A stretch of DNA of 7,583 bases from Planctomycetota bacterium (GTDB taxonomy: Bacteria > Planctomycetota > Planctomycetia > Pirellulales > Lacipirellulaceae), in the NCBI GenBank assembly GCA_024278035.1, contig JAJRUA010000448.1:1-7583 (forward strand), written 5' to 3'. The first letter of the stretch is position 1; the number at the start of each line of letters is the position of its first letter. The translations under genes and the position numbers were made by a program. Below are positions 7,111-7,583 of this stretch, in pieces. A model generated the notes under the pieces. It searched no databases. It was not told the DNA's origin and was given only the letters and a program-made list of their open reading frames with translations.

Positions 7111-7200
7111 AAAAAAATAGCCACCGAGCACACAGAGGTCTCAGAGAAAATACTGAAGTGAACCACTTTCTCTCGGCGTTCTCTGTGAACTCTGTGGCTA
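7111..7200 (-). terminator. Long hairpin plus T-run ending the right-hand membrane-protein transcript
   Basis: Arms at 7118-7137 and 7181-7200 pair at 17 of 20 positions: seven perfect outer pairs (TAGCCAC/GTGGCTA), three central pairs, and seven inner pairs (CACAGAG/CTCTGTG). Inside the loop a second perfect seven-pair stem, AGAGAAA (7143-7149) with TTTCTCT (7167-7173), extends the structure. On the minus strand the stem runs directly into seven Ts (7117-7111), the layout of an intrinsic terminator for the membrane-protein gene that stops at 7239. On the plus strand no T-run follows. Confidence 0.6.
7118..7200. repeat. Palindromic CACAGAG/CTCTGTG-rich intergenic element
   Basis: This 83-base palindrome is built from short submotifs (CACAGAG, AGAGAAA, TTTCTCT, CTCTGTG twice, GTGGCTA). 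I recall intergenic repeats of this appearance, with CTCTGTG in tandem and ends reading GTGGCTA or similar, dispersed through planctomycete and other bacterial genomes. Only one full copy lies in the window, so the family assignment is recollection. It carries no coding sequence and is not flanked by visible target-site duplications. Confidence 0.55.
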
Positions 7201-7238
7201 CACCATTAAAAGAACTGCTCTAGAGTTTCTCACCGCGT

Positions 7239-7583
7239 TCACGCCGAGAAAAAACTCGATCGGCGTAAGACCATTCTGACAAGCAAGGCCAACAACGTGG
7301 CTGCCGCGAGATGGTCGGCTAAGATAAAAACCCCAACGCGCCCCATCGGGCCATTCACGGCCGCATGGGTTTGTGCTGCAACCGCCAAGCAGCCGAGCGA
7401 CGCATAAACGGCCAGGCTAAGCAGGCTCAACAGTTCTTGCCGAACAGGCCGCGCAAGCACGGCAAACATTGCGCCGTAGCCGATCAGCATGATCGCCGCG
7501 GCGATCGGAATTCCGGGCCAAGCCATCGCAGCAAACACAACCGCCAATCCAGCAACAATCATCGCCGGGCCGTTGTTTACAAA
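7239..7583 (-). CDS. Multi-spanning membrane protein, 5' end outside window
   Basis: The last 114 codons of a minus-strand gene are visible, ending with TGA at 7241-7239. The frame stays open to the right edge through FVNNGPA ahead of the methionine at 7562, so that ATG is probably internal rather than the start. Four hydrophobic stretches are seen in the fragment: about residues 8-22 (MIVAGLAVVFAAMAW), 26-45 (PIAAAIMLIGYGAMFAVLA), 52-72 (LLSLLSLAVYASLGCLAVAA) and 85-105 (VFILADHLAAATLLALLV). The loop RPVRQE and the basic tail RMVLRRSS suggest cytoplasmic sides by the positive-inside rule. I do not recognise a family. A long hairpin with a T-run at 7111-7200 would end its transcript. Convergent with the 951-residue protein gene. 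Confidence 0.75.
   Translation of the reverse strand, partial: FVNNGPAMIVAGLAVVFAAMAWPGIPIAAAIMLIGYGAMFAVLARPVRQELLSLLSLAVYASLGCLAVAAQTHAAVNGPMGRVGVFILADHLAAATLLALLVRMVLRRSSFFSA

Noticed and set aside
7081..7200. The two hairpins as a CRISPR array or mobile-element end
   Set aside because: There are no regularly spaced direct repeats, no transposase gene and no visible target duplication. The structures are single palindromes.

Overview
This window most likely comes from a planctomycete, probably Pirellulales-like. The grounds are base composition a little above 50% G+C, secreted proteins with a short 'VLQSGAVLVGQL' type segment behind the signal peptide, a BFD-like [2Fe-2S] protein with a tail ending PPGNIPD, and a large anchored protein of a kind I associate with that phylum. 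This placement rests on recollection of protein style; no marker gene or RNA gene is present.

Layout. Four genes lie on the minus strand between about 3744 and the left edge. In transcription order they are a PepT-like M20 metallopeptidase (3744-2581), a small BFD-like [2Fe-2S] protein (2505-2221), an FHA-domain protein (2051-1368), and a secreted protein with an Ig-like/carboxypeptidase-regulatory-like domain (1328 to beyond the left edge). Recognisable sigma70-like promoters precede the BFD-like gene (2547-2575) and the FHA gene (2103-2131), and a weak intrinsic terminator lies between these two genes. The left half is therefore probably several transcription units, with the FHA gene and the secreted-protein gene (39 bp apart) forming one.

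A divergent spacer (3745-4145) separates this block from a plus-strand gene (4146-7001). It encodes a 951-residue protein with an N-terminal signal or anchor, a proline-rich linker carrying a PTLAPV hexapeptide repeat, and a large C-terminal region I cannot assign. Its start is set by a perfect AGGAGG in front of a TTG codon. A convergent spacer (7002-7238) follows. It carries a small GCCCT/AGGGC hairpin and a long imperfect palindrome (7118-7200) rich in CACAGAG/CTCTGTG, which looks like a copy of a dispersed intergenic repeat and also forms an intrinsic terminator for the minus-strand gene to its right. That last gene encodes the C-terminal 114 residues of a multi-spanning membrane protein whose start lies beyond the right edge.

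How the genes fit together. I see no coherent pathway or defence system. The peptidase, the iron-sulfur protein and the FHA/secreted pair look like ordinary neighbours. The least explained items are the 951-residue anchored protein with its recoded hexapeptide repeat, the palindromic repeat, and a possible eight-codon leader ORF overlapping the FHA start codon.
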